This document shows, one piece after another, positions 21,551 through 34,786 of a stretch of 64,000 nt of DNA. The notes beneath the pieces were generated by a model, which saw nothing but the letters and a program-made list of their open reading frames with translations, was not told the DNA's origin and made no database searches. The translations under genes and the position numbers were made by a program. The DNA comes from Linyphia triangularis (lineage: Eukaryota; Arthropoda; Arachnida; Araneae; Linyphiidae). Each line of letters begins with the position of its first letter. Position 1 is the first letter of the stretch. The stretch spans positions 95,493,762 through 95,557,761 of the forward strand of contig OZ021727.1 in NCBI GenBank assembly GCA_963978545.1, given 5' to 3'.

Positions 21551-21763
21551 TACTGTTAAATTTAAGTCTAAAATTTAGATCCACCTTGCACCAAAAATTG
21601 ATTCCCATTTAGCTGCAACCAACATCTGGTGCTTAGTTTCACGATTTAAGGGTGTTAACTCGGACCGCAAGCACCATTAAATGGGGAAACTAAGCACCAA
21701 ATGTTGGTTGAATCTAAATGGGAACCAATTTTTGTGCAAGGGGAAACAAAATTTTTAACAGTG
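21551..21763. mobile_element. CACTG-ended foldback MITE, ~213 bp
   Basis: The left end TACTGTTAAATTTAAG and the reverse complement of the right end CACTGTTAAAAATTTTG lead into long inverted arms. CCTTGCACCAAAAATTGATT / CCCATTTAG on the left is mirrored by CTAAATGGGAACCAATTTTT / GTGCAAGG on the right, then CAACCAACAT(C/T)TGGTGCTTA in both. Arms are over 90 bp, and TA flanks both sides. The terminus CACTGTTAAAA resembles CMC/Chapaev-type ends. It is not the same family as the 14-20 kb element, whose termini continue differently after CACTG. Confidence 0.75.
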
Positions 21764-23889
<2,126 letters not shown>

Positions 23890-24364
23890 TTAACTTCGAT
23901 TTTGTGTGTATGTTTGTCGATGGGGGCAGAATCTGAGGAGATCTAATCAACCCCCTTGCCGTCATCCAATCGGGTCGAAACTTGGCAGATAAGTTCGATG
24001 TCGATGACAATGCATTGTAACAAATTTTGTGCTGTTAAAAGGTCACTTTTACGGAATACTAATAAACCAACTTGCCGTCATCATATCGCGTTAAAATAGC
24101 ATTGAACAGACCATTGTTGAAACTCTTTCCTGTTGTTGAAATTTATTTTAATAAATAAATAATAAAATTACTTCAATCAGAATAAATCAATGATATTTGG
24201 AAGTGAGATCATAAATTCACGTTCATTTTTAATAAATTCTGAAAGAAACACAATTTGCATCACATTTTGTTGATGGAAATGTTTTTGATATTGGCGCTTT
24301 GTCAATGAATATAAAAATTGGCAATGCTTATAAAGGATTATTTTAAAAACTCTGTTTTTAGGGG

Positions 24365-24366
<2 letters not shown>
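23890..24366 (+). repeat. Dispersed repeat family A, copy 2
   Basis: It begins TTAACTTCGATTTTGTGTGT and continues with CTTGCCGTCATCCAATCGG, GAAACTTGGCAGATAAGTTC, GATGACAATGCATT, AACTCTTTCCTGTTGTTG, the AATAAATAAATAATAAAATT block and AACTCTGTTTTTAGGGGTTA. That is the same order as 47545-48220. Its 3' end runs directly into a TA repeat. Non-coding. Confidence 0.75.

Positions 24367-24400
<34 letters not shown>
24366..24400. repeat. (TA)n microsatellite at the 3' end of a family A copy
   Basis: About 17 TA dinucleotides directly follow GGGGTTA of the family A copy. In copy 1 the corresponding junction reads GGGTTATATTATTG, so the array may have expanded from a short TA seed at the element end. 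Confidence 0.9.
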
Positions 24401-24403
<3 letters not shown>

Positions 24404-25439
24404 ATCCTGATAAGGTATAAATAATATTTTCTTCAAGGGAAACTGCTTTAAACCGGTCAATGCATTACAAAAATGTAATAAATAAGTGTTGATAAAAGCT
24501 CTTAACGTAACATCCTATTGAGAGCTCTAAAAAAATGTGGTGCAATTCTTTGGTATGATAATTTTTATTTAAAATAAATTCAATCTCAAAGCTTTTATAA
24601 TATGCAATTATACATTTACCATATTGTGTAAGGATGTTATCAGAAACCACGCAGAAAGTAGAAAGTTATAGACAATCTGGATATGATCAAATGAAAAATG
24701 CTGACAAAAAAGTTGTAGACAATCTTGAATGTAGAAAAGAATTTATTGGCGTAACTGAAATTCGAGCCATAATGAAAAAGCGTCAATTTGAATATAAAGC
24801 TATAGATGAACCCTTAAAAGATTAAACTAATATTAAAATAAGCTATTTTAACTATATTATGGGCGTTACCCTTAATTCCTTGAATTAACGATTTATGTTT
24901 ATGGAAACTCATAAGAAAAACAATTTCAGTTGTGGTATATTTTAAAACACAAGGATATAGATGACAAAACGATAAATTTTTTTTTGCTCCTGTCCCCGGA
25001 CAATACTCAGTCGAATCAGATACAAATTCAAATGATCTTCAATAAAAATTACGCGATGTGCCTCGAACACTACCACATTCTACGAAACCTTTGGATTTAT
25101 TTATGTTAAAGTGACTTAATTACTTTGCATAAGAATACTGCTGCAGCTCTGAAAATTTTATTAACACTCCCTGTCTCTGTAGCATGAAAGAAAATAATAT
25201 TTTCAAATTAAAATTAATAAAATACTACGTAAAAAGTTAAATAAACCCAAAAAAATAACAAAAAAAAAACTTAGAATTTTGTTACAAATTTCTATTGAAT
25301 TTACTTTGGCCTTATTAACGAATTTGCTAACGTTAAGTTCGGTTGATAAACATGTAGTAGATTGTGCTGTTGATATCATTATTTTAAAGTAGTTTATATT
25401 TTCAAAATAAATTCAGAACTCAAATGCTTTATGTAGTGG

Positions 25440-25472
<33 letters not shown>

Positions 25473-25580
25473 ATAATCGAAGATTGTTTTAAAGAAGAAA
25501 AAACATTTAAGGTCAAACATTTCTAAGATTTGCATCATACTACGATAATTTACCGCGCGATTTTAAATATAGTTGGAAAA
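24401..25580. other. Anonymous DNA with one hydrophilic open frame
   Basis: The 63-codon plus frame at 24634-24825 is unusually charged (Lys, Glu, Asp, Gln) for this AT-rich background and ends ...KKRQFEYKAIDEPLKD. I cannot identify it. It could be an exon fragment or a decayed element frame, and there is no second exon I can attach to it. A T27 run is at 25440-25466. Confidence 0.3.
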
Positions 25581-25582
25581 AC

Positions 25583-25676
25583 TAGAAAATATATTTAACT
25601 CAAAAAGTAGAAAATATATTTAACTCAAAACATAGAAATTATATTTAACTCTAAAAAACATAAAATTTATTTAACT
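25583..25676 (+). repeat. Degenerate ~25-bp tandem repeat, four units
   Basis: TAGAAAATATATTTAACTCA starts at 25583 and 25608. A related TAGAAATTATATTTAACTC starts at 25633 and ATAAAATTTATTTAACTC near 25660. The first two units are almost identical and the last two decay. Confidence 0.8.
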
Positions 25677-26749
25677 CTTTTTGAAAAACACTAAAAAAAA
25701 TAAAATATTAAGACCTGACGATTTGCCATATGTCTAGTAGCTTCTTAGCACTCACGCAGAAATAGATTGTAAGAAAAATTGATCAAAATTGTCAGCTTGC
25801 TAATTTTTATTTAATTAAAAGTATTGCTCTTGTATTTAATTAAAATCTATAAATTCTTCATTAAACTAAAAATAGGAATAAAATGTTTTCACGCTTAACA
25901 ATACTCAGTTCTTTTATAGTTAATTTACAAAACCATCCTTTCCAAATATTACATATTTAATTCTTTGGAATAGTTTAAACTTCGTGAAATACATCAAAAT
26001 CCCTTTCTTCTCATTTACTCATTCAACTCATTTTAAATCAACAGCAATCCGTTTATTTTATTTATTCCGGTACCATACTCCTGTATTCCGAAATACTCCG
26101 GTATTTCTCTTAAAATAGAACATCCTACTCGCCTTGTTAACCACTCTTAGCAATCTGTTAATGCGTCCGACCAATTAACGAAAGCCCTTCTAATATTTAA
26201 CAACAATCCATGCTAAATGAATTTTGACGAGGGGCGGGGAGTGAAATAATAAGCTTCGATTTTCCATCCACCTCTTCTCACGATGCTCTCTCTACATAAG
26301 GCTAGTAGTTAAAAGACAAAAGCATCTCATAACTTTCCTCTCTCTCTGCACATATTTCGTCAAAAGAATGCCGCTGTGGGAAAAATTACAATTATTGATC
26401 GTTGGGCGTGATATCAACACAAGTTGATAGGGACTACTATCCAAATTTTTAATACTAGGGGTGTGGAACATCGCACAACTTTCAATTAAACTATAATATT
26501 GGTCAGTGCATTAAAATTTTTGATTTGTTATGGGGTGTCATTTACTATTTTCATATTTTCACTTATTTAAATAAAAATTGACAGTTTGGTGAAATTTCTG
26601 GATATAATTTTTACATGGGCTTTACCCCCCCCCCCTCCTAAAATGGCGAAATTGGCGATGTTAATCGATAGACATTGCATTGTCCTTTCTTGTGCATGAC
26701 ACAGATAAAAATCAATCGTTGATGGTATTTCTACGGGACATTCGAATGT
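25677..26749. other. Anonymous AT-rich DNA
   Basis: Nothing recognisable apart from a C13 tract near 26625-26637. Confidence 0.4.
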
Positions 26750-27060
26750 GGAGAAGTTTAAAACACCTTAAGGGGCATTAGAAGAGAAATTTTAATAAAA
26801 ATCGTTAAAGCCGTTTTTTAGCAATTGCTGAAAAACATGATTTTTTTTTTTTAATGATATCAATCTTATGTGCATGCGCGAATTTGACGAAAACCTTAAT
26901 TGTAGGTCCAATGGTCACCACCGACCCGCACACCAAATTTGAACATCATAGGTCAATTTGTTCGGGAGTTATGCTGACCACGTAAATACAGACACACTGA
27001 CATACATTTTTTCTAACCATTTTCTTAAAAATCAGGATGTTCCAGAACATGGAGGAATGC
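26750..27060 (+). repeat. Dispersed repeat family C, copy 1
   Basis: It shares, in inverted orientation, words with 49460-49700: TTTTTAGCAATTGCT, TGTGCATGCGCGAATTT/GTGCATGTGC, TAGGTCAATTTGTTCGG/ATTGACCTACG, AGTTATGCTGACCAC/GTCAGCATAATT and ACAGACACACTGACATACAT. Two oppositely oriented copies indicate a dispersed element. No termini resolved. Confidence 0.55.
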
Positions 27061-28319
27061 AAAAAAAAGCTGTTTTTATAGAATGCTATATTTTCATTAC
27101 CCTATATAGGTAATTGAAAGTAAAATAAATGAAGTTTATTAATGAAACACTGGGGCATATTAGATATACTTCTAAAGCTTAGTTTAGAAACTAAAACTAT
27201 TTTCGCATCTCTAAAGCTGTATGAGACAAAGGCACTTTCAAAGTATTTGACTAACAAAAAAAAAATATGCTAGGAAAGCAAATCATATTTATTGTAGTAA
27301 GTAAAAATGTAGTTTAAAAGATCAAATTTAATTTTGAAAGTATTCGCATTTTAATAACTATGAAACTCTACAATTTTTTTTATGACACAAAGATTAACTC
27401 AATATAATAGTGAATTAACGCAATAGTGAATATTTGAAAATTTCTTTGAAAAACAATTTTCTTCGACAGATTAAAATACGGAAATACGAAACTCGTAATC
27501 CGATCTAGTTTAAAGATTTGTTTATTAGTTAAATTCGATACTATCTTTTCTAACTTTAATGATTCGTTTTAAAGTTAGTAAAGATAGCAGGAAATAAATA
27601 ACTAAAATTTATAAATTATTGTCTTTTCTCATAATAAGCGATAGGCAGCAGTATTATTTTTGAGCAACCCACCAATATTCTAGATTTAATGTAAATGTTT
27701 CTATTTTTAAGCATCCAACCCTGCTGATTAAACTAATAAATTAAAGATTTATAATTTCATAATTAATCAATCATTTTATTTCCGTCTGAGATCTGCTTTT
27801 TAAATTGTTTTGCTTTTAAATTATTTATTTTCTTTAAGAATATATTAAATGATGAACTCTCTTGTTTAATAAAAAATAATCTTTTCAATGGGAAATCTCA
27901 GGAACAATTTAGTTTTGGAATTAAACTTCTCAAATTATTTCAATTATGTCACTCTGCAAATATGATTTAAATATTGTACTTGGGTCGGTTGCGTTATCCG
28001 AGTGATAAAACATAATAAATGTCTGGTTAAATAATTGACTGAAAACGAATTTTTATTACTCAAAGCGAGTAATTATTTCTTAAAACCAATGATACGAAGA
28101 GGTTAGGTACGAAAAAAAAAGTGATGTCATATTTTGAATTTTTAGCGGAAGCAAATGTAAATTTATTGAAATATTTGCTATTGTTATTATATTTTTCTAA
28201 TTAAATATGCGGAATCTTTTTAAACCTTCACGGCAAATACAAACGCGTCTCTATTTAACGTTACACTTTTATATGAATACCGAGACTGGAAAACTAAAGT
28301 CAATATTTTCATGCGAAAA
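27061..28319. other. Anonymous AT-rich DNA with a 19-bp hairpin
   Basis: No gene seen. A near-perfect inverted repeat at 27541-27587 is the only structure that stands out. Confidence 0.4.
27541..27587. repeat. 19-bp stem hairpin (one mismatch)
   Basis: CTATCTTTTCTAACTTTAA (27541-27559) pairs with TTAAAGTTAGTAAAGATAG (27569-27587), 18 of 19 positions, around a 9-base loop TGATTCGTT. Flanks are unremarkable. It could be a MITE remnant or a small hairpin RNA precursor, and I have no evidence for the latter. Confidence 0.7.
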
Positions 28320-28625
28320 AATTAACAGATAAAAACAAAGTTTTTAATATAATTTAATATGCATTGTTAACTTTTATGTGTAATTGCAAAGAAAATTTAG
28401 CTCAGATCGTTTTCATTGCGTTTGACCACTTTGAAGAAAACCGTCCGTTCCGTACCATTACTTAACTTTTTTTTAGCTCCCGAAATTTAATATAAGGTAT
28501 TGTCATCAACATTGAATCTATTTGCCAAGTTTCAGTACTACTGGATGACGGCAAGTTTGTTAATTTGACCGCCGAAAATTAGCCAGCCACAAACACACAC
28601 ACAAAATAGAAGTCTTAAAAGGATA
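28320..28625 (-). repeat. Dispersed repeat family A, copy 3
   Basis: A reverse-oriented copy. On the minus strand it starts after A with TCCTTTTAAGACTTCTATTT, continues TGTGTGTGTGTTTGTGGCTGG, CAAACTTGCCGTCATCCAG, TGAAACTTGGCAAATAGATT and GATGACAATACC, and ends near ATTAAAAACTTTG. TC following A at the 5' end would fit a Helitron-like element, but no hairpin-CTRR 3' end is visible. Confidence 0.7.
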
Positions 28626-28965
28626 GAAAAAAAATTGAGCAACCTGGGCACAATTACCTCTAATAACCCTACTCATCGATAGTTAAGGAGAGGGGGCCAT
28701 GCAGTTCTGGCGATAATAATAATCCACATAAAATACTTAAACGTGCTTCTACACCTTACCAAACTAATAAATTAAATTTTAACAAAATTACTTCCAAGTA
28801 ATTTCAACCGTTCTCCCCTCTCGCGTGTGTAAAATTTAATAGATTACATTTAACAATATTAGCTATTAATTTCTCTAGCAGAATATTTACGTAGAAGAAT
28901 TAGCCTCGTTGCTGAAATATTTACCCTTTTGACAGGGTGAAGGCAATTTATCTTCCAAACTAAAG

Positions 28966-29143
28966 TTGGTTGATTTGTACGCTCAACGATTTATTTTTAT
29001 GCACAATGACGCCTAATCAGGCCAAGATCTACAGCTTAACGTCGATTCCGAACCACAACGAACATCCATTCCTAACCCGGGATTCGAATCTGGAACCTTT
29101 GGCAAGCGAGGCCTGAGCGCTAACCCCACAGCCATCAAGTGGA
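28966..29143 (-). mobile_element. tRNA-derived SINE (type D), 178 bp, with 14-bp TSD
   Basis: A 14-bp direct repeat CTTCCAAACTAAAG flanks the element (28952-28965 and 29144-29157). On the minus strand the 5' part is tRNA-like: TGTGGGGTTAGCGCTCAG (box A region), and about 40 bp later GATTCGAATCCCG (box B). The tail ends ACAAATCAACCAA, similar to the CAACCAACC tail of the other 178-bp SINEs in the window. RNA polymerase III internal promoter plus target duplication make this a confident SINE. Confidence 0.88.
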
Positions 29144-29157
29144 CTTCCAAACTAAAG

Positions 29158-29869
29158 AGACAGAATCTCCACACTTAGCGGTTTCGAAATACGGTGTTTT
29201 GTAAATAGACAATCATAGAATGGCATAGGTTTTTATAATAGAAATAAAATATCTGTGCAGAATAAGTATATCTCATGACTTTTCAGATTTGATGCCACCG
29301 TAAAAAATGATGCAAGTCACATTTAGGAAGATTAATTTGGAATTAATTAGAACAATTACCTTCTTGTTTAGGTGGGAAAATTTTTTTTTGTTTCCTGTAA
29401 CCCTACCTACACAAATTTCGCCCCTAAACCTTTTTTTTTAGACTTTCAAAAAAAATATAATAATATAAAAAAAAAGTTCGTTAAATCAATTAATTGATTA
29501 TTGCGTAATGAACAGTTAAACCTGAAGAAAAGTTATAAATACCCGCTAAAATACCCAATTTCAGTAAATACCTGGGTATTATACCCAAGATATTGACCAA
29601 CAAAAATAAATATACTCAATATTTTATATCACTAATCAATATTATCATATTGCACATTAGTACTCCGATAATATTTATCTTTGTGGATTTGCTAAAAATA
29701 TTAAACAAAAAAAAACTTTTTCCCTACCTACCTACCCAGATATTTTTGCCCATGTTACAAGAAACAAACCTGTACTTTTTTGGCCAGGTCACGAATGTAT
29801 TAGTCAATTCAGAATTTCTGCGGCTTCAAACAAGATTAAAATCTCGACAATTGACAATTCCGAATTTTT
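29158..29869. other. Anonymous AT-rich DNA
   Basis: Nothing named. The 99-codon frame 29593-29892 is composed mostly of Ile, Asn, Leu and Phe codons typical of AT-rich non-coding DNA. Confidence 0.4.
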
Positions 29870-30080
29870 TAATTTTTTTAATTCAATTCTAAATGTTTCG
29901 AAAAAGCCGTAAACACAAAAATGTCTGATCACTGCGCTTTTTTTTTTTTTCTTTTTGAATTTGCAACCTAAGTTTGCTTGTTAGTTTTGGCAGGAAAAAC
30001 GACATGTTTGGTTCGAAGCGAATGTGAAGTCACTTGATCAGAGACATGTTGGTATCTTTCACAAGGGCATTTTGGACGTA
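29870..30080 (+). repeat. Dispersed repeat family B, copy 1 (3'-truncated)
   Basis: Shares with 45655-46085 and the reverse of 50160-50560 the order TTCTAAATGTTTCGAAAAAG, AAACACAAA, CTGCGCTTTT, TTTTGGCAGGAAAA(A)CGA, TTCGAAGCGAATGTGAAG and TCACTTGATCAGA. It stops where the other copies continue into CTTGGCTTGAAACAC. Non-coding. Confidence 0.7.
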
Positions 30081-30171
30081 GCTTATTTAATAATATTTTT
30101 AGTAATACTATTAATATTTTTAAGAATATATTTTTAAGGATAATACTGCACTTTGAAAAGTTCTAAGAAAG

Positions 30172-30434
30172 ACTAAAACTAAACTCAGTGTCGTAACAGC
30201 ACTGTGGGGGTCTTGGCTTGGTATGCCTAATCCTGGTCCCGGGGTGCAATACAGTAATGTTCCGGTCAGATGGTCTGTCTGACGCGGAACCCCCAGTGTT
30301 TGATTCGCAAGCATGCTTTGTTCTCACTTAATCGACCAACTTAAGGGATGAAAGGATGAATCAACCTTGTCCAGTCCGGAGATTTAACTGTGGCGTGGCA
30401 GTGCAATGTGCTACCACTGCGCCACTAGGCTTCA
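30172..30434 (-). mobile_element. tRNA-derived SINE (type E), 263 bp, with 9-bp TSD
   Basis: CTAAGAAAG flanks it at 30163-30171 and 30435-30443. On the minus strand, AGTGGCGCAGTGGTAGCACA at the 5' end is an excellent box A/D-arm match. A weaker, degenerate box B (CAGTTAAATCTCCGG) lies about 45 bp later. The body contains GGTTCCGCGTCAGACAGACC and ends in an A/T-rich tail, TTTAGTTTTAGT. It is distinct from the CAACCAACC-tailed SINEs. Confidence 0.8.
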
Positions 30435-30443
30435 CTAAGAAAG

Positions 30444-31810
30444 GCACTATGCCGAAGTATAGGTGTGGAAAAAACAACAGCGTAGTATTAAAAATTCTAT
30501 GTCTGGAAACGCTGAATGAACCCCTATATTTCATTCATTTCTATCAAACTATTCTTTGAATTAGGTCGTATAACATTGGATTTCGTATTTTTTTTTATAT
30601 TCCTGTTTTATATTTTCATGTTTTTATTCGTCAAAGTATAAAAGGTGCTTTTGTTTAAATTGTAAAAGAAATTCGCAGATATTCCTTCTAGTATATCACG
30701 GCAATAATCAATTACATTGAGTTAATCTTTATTTCGGGAAAATCTTAGCATTTGCATATTTATCGATGTTGAAATATTTTCTTAATTAAAAATTTTAAAT
30801 TTCCATTTCACTTACGACAGGTACGATTTACTTTTATTTCATATTTCTTTTTAGTCTAATTGTTTAATACTGTGTTTATTTTATATTGCTTTAAAGTAGC
30901 AAAAATAATTTCAAATAATGTGTCTGAAAAACTAAGAAAAAAGATTGGAATTGCAAATTATAGCATTTTCTGTAAAATGAGAAAGTATATATGCATGCGA
31001 AATGTGCGTAGAATGTTGTGCTTTTAGCAGATCAAAGGTGCAACGCTCCCTGTTATATTTGTTAAATTATGGCCCGCATATTTTGTAAGGCCAATTCAGA
31101 AGGTAAAATCTATTTTTTTTTTTAAACACGATTTTTAAAATTTAAAATGACTAAAAATTAACTTAAAACTTTTCTTTTATGAAAACCTTCAACAGTTTTT
31201 GCCGCACACTTCTGGAGTCTTACGCAAATAAATTTGCTTTGAATAACTTGATGTAACTTTGAGTACGAGTACCTGAAAACAATGCTTACTCAACGGAATA
31301 ACTGCTCAAAGGTACAATGGCTCCCCTATATAAAACCTCTTGTTAGAAGAAAATGACGTTTCATTTCCATCAAACAGTTTAAAAAATACCTTTCGCCCTC
31401 TTTTCCACAAATATTTGCGATGAGCAGAGGGACTTGTATGTAAATATATGCAACCCAGTGGTGTTCCAAAATTGAATTCTTGTAGCCGAACACTGCCTCC
31501 AGGTTTATGGAAGTTTGTTTAAAGAAAAGAGTTTATTCGAACCACAAAACCGCTGAAATCGTCTGCTTGAAATAAGAGCACGTGATTGATTCGCAATGGA
31601 AATAAAATAATCTTGGTATGCTAGTTTTTAAAGTGTCATTAGAAATGGTCTAATTTTCATTAATTGATATAATAATTTTTAAAGAAGATACATTTTTATC
31701 ATATTTTACATTAGTTATGAACGCACTTGCAATAATACATAAAAGCTGTTCAATTAGCCCTCATCTCCCCCACTATTTTTCATTGCTTGCCTCCTAATTT
31801 TTCTTTTCAG

Positions 31811-31845
<35 letters not shown>

Positions 31846-32036
31846 AAATAAAGAATACTTATTCATTCCCTAACAACTTTGTGCCATTTTCAATGTATAG
31901 AGTTCGGCTTGAATGACTAAAATTAAATAACCTAGAGGATTATCATTAATACTTATATGTTCTCTAAATAACGTTTCTCATACAATATGAACAATTCTGA
32001 ACTATAATTGAAATTTAGTTGTTTATTAAGCGAGTG
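30444..32036. other. Anonymous DNA with an A31 run
   Basis: No gene seen. A 31-base A-run lies at 31811-31841, preceded by a pyrimidine stretch. It could be the tail of a decayed retroposon, but I see no target duplication. Confidence 0.4.
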
Positions 32037-32623
32037 TAAAGGATGAATCAGAACAATATCTCTAAAAAGTAAAAATAAGAACCGAACAATACTCGAGTAC
32101 AATCTCCTGACACTTGTTACAGCTCAACACACATCTCTGCTTCAAATTATCTTTTTATGAACTCCTTCGTAATCTTATGTAATTATTTCCAACAAACAAA
32201 GCTAATCACTTTTCTAAAAGGTCTCGCCTCGAAGACTGTGAATACACCATTTGCAAATGATTGCCTCGGAGGACACTACTAAATGTAAACGAACAATTCC
32301 CTTGCGATTCTAACACTCTTGCTAAGAAACAACTCTAGCTCACACGCCACGATTCCAACACTCTTACTACGGATCAATACGCTATTTTGACTCGTATCCC
32401 CTCCTTTTAAACGTATCGATAAGACATTTAATTACAAAACTTTCCTCTTTTGAGACAAAGGGGTCCGTTTCCGATTGGCGAAGTCTTCCGACCAATCCAC
32501 GTTCTCGAGAGGACGCTTAATTAAGTCGAGAATGTTCGTCGCCGATTGAATTCCGATGGCAGCGCGATAGTCTAACTTGAAGTGAAGTGAGTTGTTGCAC
32601 ATTGAGGGAGGAAGGAGGTTACA
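32037..32623 (-). mobile_element. Possible solo LTR or LTR-like segment
   Basis: The GC content rises clearly, and the segment begins TGTAAAGG and ends GGTTACA (TGTAA...TTACA inverted ends). On the minus strand TTTAAAAGGAGGGG near 32405 could be a TATA region. The flanks GCGAG and GTAGA do not match, so there is no target duplication and the ends are provisional. The 69-codon minus frame here (32432-32641) is unassigned. Confidence 0.3.
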
Positions 32624-32990
32624 GTAGAATTCCTGGGGCATTCCGAATGTTTCGGTTGTCGTGGGAACGAGAAGATAAGGCTAAGTATATTGAAGAGAAG
32701 ATAATCTCATAACTTTTCTTCTCAACTTCCTGCTATCGCTGTTCTTAAGTTGAAATTAATATACTAGTAGGAACAACAAGCATCTACCAATTTGTCTTAA
32801 AAAACCTTTTCAAAGGAGCAGCTAACATACTATGAAATTCATATCAAAGAGACATCTTTAGGTATCATAATGAAAAATGAAACGTTGCAGCTGCAAAAGT
32901 AAATTAAAAAATCATACTCTGGAGGTGCATGTAAAGAACGGAGTTCTGTTAGTGTGCAATTATTGTACACTTAATAGATAATACGAAAAA
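32624..32990. other. Anonymous DNA between LTR-like segment and Tc1 relic
   Basis: Nothing recognisable. Confidence 0.4.
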
Positions 32991-33266
32991 TTAAAATACA
33001 TCAAACAGTTTGTTTTTAACCAGTGGTATGATTTTCCTTAACTTGTTTTGTATTCTTATACTTAACAGGAGGTTCATTATGAGCTCTGGTGGACAAATGG
33101 CCTCACCGTGAGAGTGGTTTTCAAGTGATGCACAGGCATTGAATCTTGCCATAAAGTATCTCCTCGAAATGTCCCATACATGGTTGATAAAATTTAAATC
33201 CGAGGAGTGATCCGAAGTACTTTTAATTCGCATTTTTGAATCGCTTATCCGATGATGTGATGCCAT
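32991..33266 (-). pseudogene. Tc1/mariner transposase C-terminal relic
   Basis: The 91-codon minus-strand frame contains SSDLNFINHVWDISRRYFMA, which aligns with the SPDLNPIEHVWD.LGRR.. block at the catalytic end of Tc1-like (DD34E) transposases. It continues with PPELIMNLLLSI, corresponding to the P..LI.NL..SM segment. The catalytic Glu of PIEH is Asn here (FINH), so it could not be active even if complete. N-terminal DNA-binding and first Asp regions are missing. The closest family members have about 340 residues. Confidence 0.75.
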
Positions 33267-34132
33267 AATTATTTATGAACAAGATTTAACTATCAACCAA
33301 TCGCACCCTGTTAGATCTGCCTGTATAAATGTACATTAATGGTACTTCAACCGTTTACATCGACACAACCCCACCACATGTACACTTTGTATTTTATGAT
33401 TGTTTTATATCATTTATCTTCACGTAAAGATGTCTTTATGAATATAATAGCAAAAAAATGCCGTTATGAGTATGCCTCGGTATTCCACTGAAAAGGTTTT
33501 AAAGAAAAACAATTAAGTTTAAACTTTACACATTATAGTGCGCACTTACATTGAAACATATTTTTCGCACAAAGAACAATACTTGCAATTATAAATTTAA
33601 TTTGTCCTTTAAGTATAACTTAATACTTCATTGTAGAAAAAAAATATTTTTTGTAAATTTTATGATATTTTGAATTGAATTTTTTTTTACTTATTATCTA
33701 CTCTTTGTTCATTGAAACAAACTTTTAGTTGTTTCTATATGTTAGAGCACGTTCTTTCTTAATAAATAAAATAAAAATTGTAACTAAAGGAATTGGTTTG
33801 AATCCTTGGTGCAAGTTTAGTAATTTCCAATGAATTTCACATTGTACTGCGTTTTTGACTATCTACTCTTATATCAGAATTATATTACTCTTATATTAGA
33901 ATTATTATGTAGCAATAAATGATATCGTTATACTCAAATACTGCAAGTCGTGTGAAATTCTATTTACATTTTGCCCTTTCCATAACTAAATGTCAATGGT
34001 TTCTACCAATAAACTTAATCGAAAACGTCGCATGCTGTAAAAATTGCTTCTGTCCATGGTTGTAACACGTTCGTCTTGTGGAGCAATTTCAAAGGAAAAA
34101 CATAAATAAGTTGTTAATATGTTTTCTTTTCT
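33267..34132. other. Anonymous AT-rich DNA
   Basis: Nothing recognisable. No TIR that could belong to the Tc1 relic was found. Confidence 0.4.
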
Positions 34133-34140
34133 ACCTGTTA

Positions 34141-34778
34141 TAGAGTTCGGAAATATCGATCAAAATAAATATCGATACTGTCGTTGCATAGAAAAAATAT
34201 CGATATATGATTTTTTTTAAATTTGATTTTCAATTTTGCCACAAACGAAGTTTTTCGAGGCAAATTTCTACTTTTCATGAATTTATGGCAAAATTGTTTT
34301 AATAAATAAATTTTATTATCAACCAAGATAAATAAAATACATTTGGATGTCAATGCATAAATTCACATTTATTTGAAAAAATAAATTTTGAAACGTAGTT
34401 TACCGCATATTTTGCTGAGAGAGATGCTTTTATTGTTTAAAATTAGATGCAAATTCTAGGCACATGTTGGCAACCGAAAAGGCGCTATGTAAATGACAAC
34501 TAATAAATGATCTTATCTTTCCATTACATTATGTTTTCTTTTTGGTTAGGGTGCCATTTTAACTGTCTCTCAGCCAAGTCCAAACTTCAGTTTTGAAGTT
34601 TTTGAAAAGGGAATAAAGAAAATTTAAAAAACACATGGAACTACAAAACGATCCTCAAAAAACTAAAAATATTTGAAAATATCGATAAATTGGTGACTTG
34701 TATCGATATTTATACTATCGATATTTTTTTTAAAATATCGATAAAAATATCGTCGTATCGATATATCTCCGACCTCTA
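34141..34778. mobile_element. hAT-type non-autonomous element with ATATCGAT-rich TIRs
   Basis: The left end TAGAGTTCGGAAATATCGAT (34141) and the reverse complement of the right end TAGAGGTCGGAGATATATCG (34778) match after small gaps. Both are followed by multiple ATATCGAT words. The 8-bp flanks are ACCTGTTA (34133-34140) and ATCTGTTA (34779-34786), 7 of 8 identical. TA(G)-ended TIRs with an 8-bp duplication are hAT features. The 638-bp interior is occupied largely by a fragment of repeat family A. Confidence 0.8.
34285..34520 (+). repeat. Family A fragment inside the hAT-type element
   Basis: TTGTTTTAATAAATAAATTT, TGCATAAATTCACATTTAT, ATTTTGCTGAGAGAGATG, AAATTAGATGCAAATTC, GGCACATGTTGGCAAC and AAAGGCGCTATGTAAATGA follow the order of the 3' half of family A. 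Confidence 0.65.
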
Positions 34779-34786
34779 ATCTGTTA

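Noticed and set aside
24438..24460. AACTGCTTTAAACCGG as another end of the CACTG element
   Set aside because: Only about 15 bp match 19891-19905; no CACTG terminus follows.
24634..24825. Charged 63-codon frame, compared in mind with the N-terminus of UTP6-type proteins
   Set aside because: The resemblance is limited to a few residues around KK..(F/L)EYK and is not enough for an assignment.
32037..32623. Confident solo LTR call
   Set aside because: Inverted TGTAA/TTACA ends exist but the flanks do not match, so it is kept only as a low-confidence feature.
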